DNA of 64,000 nt from Massilia frigida (GTDB lineage: Bacteria; Pseudomonadota; Gammaproteobacteria; Burkholderiales; Burkholderiaceae_D): assembly GCF_011682175.1 (NCBI RefSeq), contig NZ_WHJG01000014.1, positions 97,933 through 161,932 on the forward strand, given 5' to 3'. Below, one piece after another: positions 63,098 through 64,000 of the stretch; position 1 is the first letter of the stretch; each line of letters opens with the position of its first letter. The position numbers were made by a program, and so were the translations under genes. The notes under the pieces were generated by a model. The model had not been told where the DNA came from and made no database searches. It saw only the letters and a list, made by a program, of their open reading frames with translations.

Positions 63098-63967
63098 ATG
63101 AAAGCGCCAGTAAATCCCCCCAGCCCGCTGCGCCAGCGGATGATCGAAGACATGCGCATGCGCAAGCTCGCGCCCAAGACGCAGCAACACTATGTTCGAG
63201 CCGTGCACCGGTTCGCGGAGTTTCTCAAGCGCTCACCGGACACTGCCAGCACCGAAGATTTGCGGCGCTATCAGCTGTATTCGGTAGACCAGGGCACATC
63301 GCCGGTCTCGCTGAACGCGGCCATTACCGGCCTGAAGTTCTTCTTTGACATACCGGCCGATCATCCGGAATTGATGGCCAAGATGCGCCCGGTGCGCGTA
63401 CCACGCACCCTTCCCGTGATACTAAGCCGTGAAGAAGTCAGTCGCCTGATCATTTCCGCCGGCAACCTCAAGCATCAAACGGCGCTCGCACTGGCCTACG
63501 CCACGGGGCTGCGCGCCAGCGAGGTTGTCGCCCTCAAGGTCGCTGATATCGATAGCGAGCGCATGACACTGCGCGTGGAACAAGGCAAGGGCCAGAAGGA
63601 GCGCTACGCCATGCTCGCGCCGGTGTTGCTCGAACGCCTGCGCCTGTGGTGGCGTGTGGCACGCGCCCAGGGAAAAATGCCAGATGGCGGCTGGCTGTTC
63701 CCGGGTCTCAATCCCATCAATCAACTCAGCGCTCGACAGCTCAAGCGCGCCATCCATGCAGCAGCGCACGAGGCCCGGATCGAAAAAAATGTGTCGATGC
63801 ATACCCTGCGCCATAGCTTTGCCACCCACCTGCTGGAACAGAAGGTTGATATCCGTGTTATCCAGGTGCTGCTGGGTCACAAGAAGCTCGACACCACAGC
63901 CCTCTATGCACAGGTCGCGACAGAACTCCTGCGCGAAGTGGTCAGCCCGCTGGAGGCCGTGCGATAG
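63098..63967 (+). CDS. Tyrosine recombinase of the IS91/ISCR-associated type
   Basis: 289 residues. SAM-like N-terminal domain (RMIEDMRMRKLAPKTQQHYVRAVHRFAEFLK), then the catalytic domain with Arg (GLRASEVVALKV), Lys (GKGQKERYAML), HxxR (HTLRHSFATHLL), second His (LLGHKKL) and the nucleophile Tyr (TTALYAQVA). This sequence type is known beside IS91-like transposases, which would lie to the right beyond the window. ACAGGAG precedes ATG 63098. Only 33 nt remain after its stop. Confidence 0.88.
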   Translation: MKAPVNPPSPLRQRMIEDMRMRKLAPKTQQHYVRAVHRFAEFLKRSPDTASTEDLRRYQLYSVDQGTSPVSLNAAITGLKFFFDIPADHPELMAKMRPVRVPRTLPVILSREEVSRLIISAGNLKHQTALALAYATGLRASEVVALKVADIDSERMTLRVEQGKGQKERYAMLAPVLLERLRLWWRVARAQGKMPDGGWLFPGLNPINQLSARQLKRAIHAAAHEARIEKNVSMHTLRHSFATHLLEQKVDIRVIQVLLGHKKLDTTALYAQVATELLREVVSPLEAVR

Positions 63968-64000
63968 ACGAAGGTCGTGGCCACGACACGGCCTGCCCTT

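Noticed and set aside
62846..63208. Minus-strand frame over the recombinase start
   Set aside because: Overlaps the recombinase gene and has no recognisable domain; may contain remnant sequence but not a gene.

Overview
The window looks like a chromosome segment of an Oxalobacteraceae betaproteobacterium of the Massilia / Duganella / Janthinobacterium group. The reasons are high GC coding sequence, a CqsA/JqsA-type autoinducer synthase, PEP-CTERM proteins including one with the MHFG signature, a divergent rne/rluC pair, and a large contiguous flagellar locus. This placement is by pattern recognition only; no search was run. No rRNA, tRNA or CRISPR array was seen.

Layout. 1-3.2 kb: start of a leftward gene at the edge, a CAI-1/JAI-1-type autoinducer synthase with an imperfect palindrome in its promoter region, a truncated haemoglobin and RmuC. 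3.2-5.7 kb: two short tandem arrays, a REP pair and two leftward PEP-CTERM genes. 5.9-10.3 kb: leftward operon chrA-moaA-mobA-moeA (chromate transport plus molybdenum cofactor). 10.3-19.2 kb: RNase E with a long leader, divergent from rluC, a HAD phosphatase, a Rieske protein and SppA; then a leftward ECF sigma factor and an orphan ClpP paralogue. 19.3-22.2 kb: small hypothetical, RsuA-type pseudouridine synthase, FAH-family enzyme and a DUF6328 membrane protein.

The flagellar region runs in blocks from 22.4 to 61.6 kb: flhB-flhA; flhF-flhG-fliA-motC-motD; flgN/flgM/flgA leftward, divergent from flgBCDEFGHIJ and flgKL; then fliR-Q-P-O-N-M-L and fliK-J-I-H-G-F leftward, divergent from fliE. 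Together these encode the export gate, ATPase complex, MS ring, C-ring, rod, hook, L/P rings, junction proteins, sigma-28, anti-sigma and a second-type stator pair. Flagellin, cap, FlhDC, MotAB and most Che genes are not here. Two good sigma-28 promoters are visible, before flgM and before flgK, matching a class II to class III switch through FliA/FlgM. Accessory genes sit between the blocks: a GIY-YIG protein, a deuterolysin-like (M35) protease facing a stand-alone copy of its N-terminal domain, an amidohydrolase, a periplasmic binding protein, and a tiny membrane protein preceded by an overlapping 22-codon ORF.

The right end (61.7-64 kb) has a CPBP membrane protease, a small hypothetical, and a tyrosine recombinase of the kind that accompanies IS91/ISCR-like transposases; the element is cut by the window edge.

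The most unusual signals are: an FlhG that keeps its FlhF-activating N-terminus but has lost the Walker A motif; the stand-alone protease prodomain; a hairpin lying exactly between a strong Shine-Dalgarno and the start codon of the HAD phosphatase; and a 14-bp GC-rich tandem array that abuts the sigma-28 promoter of flgK.
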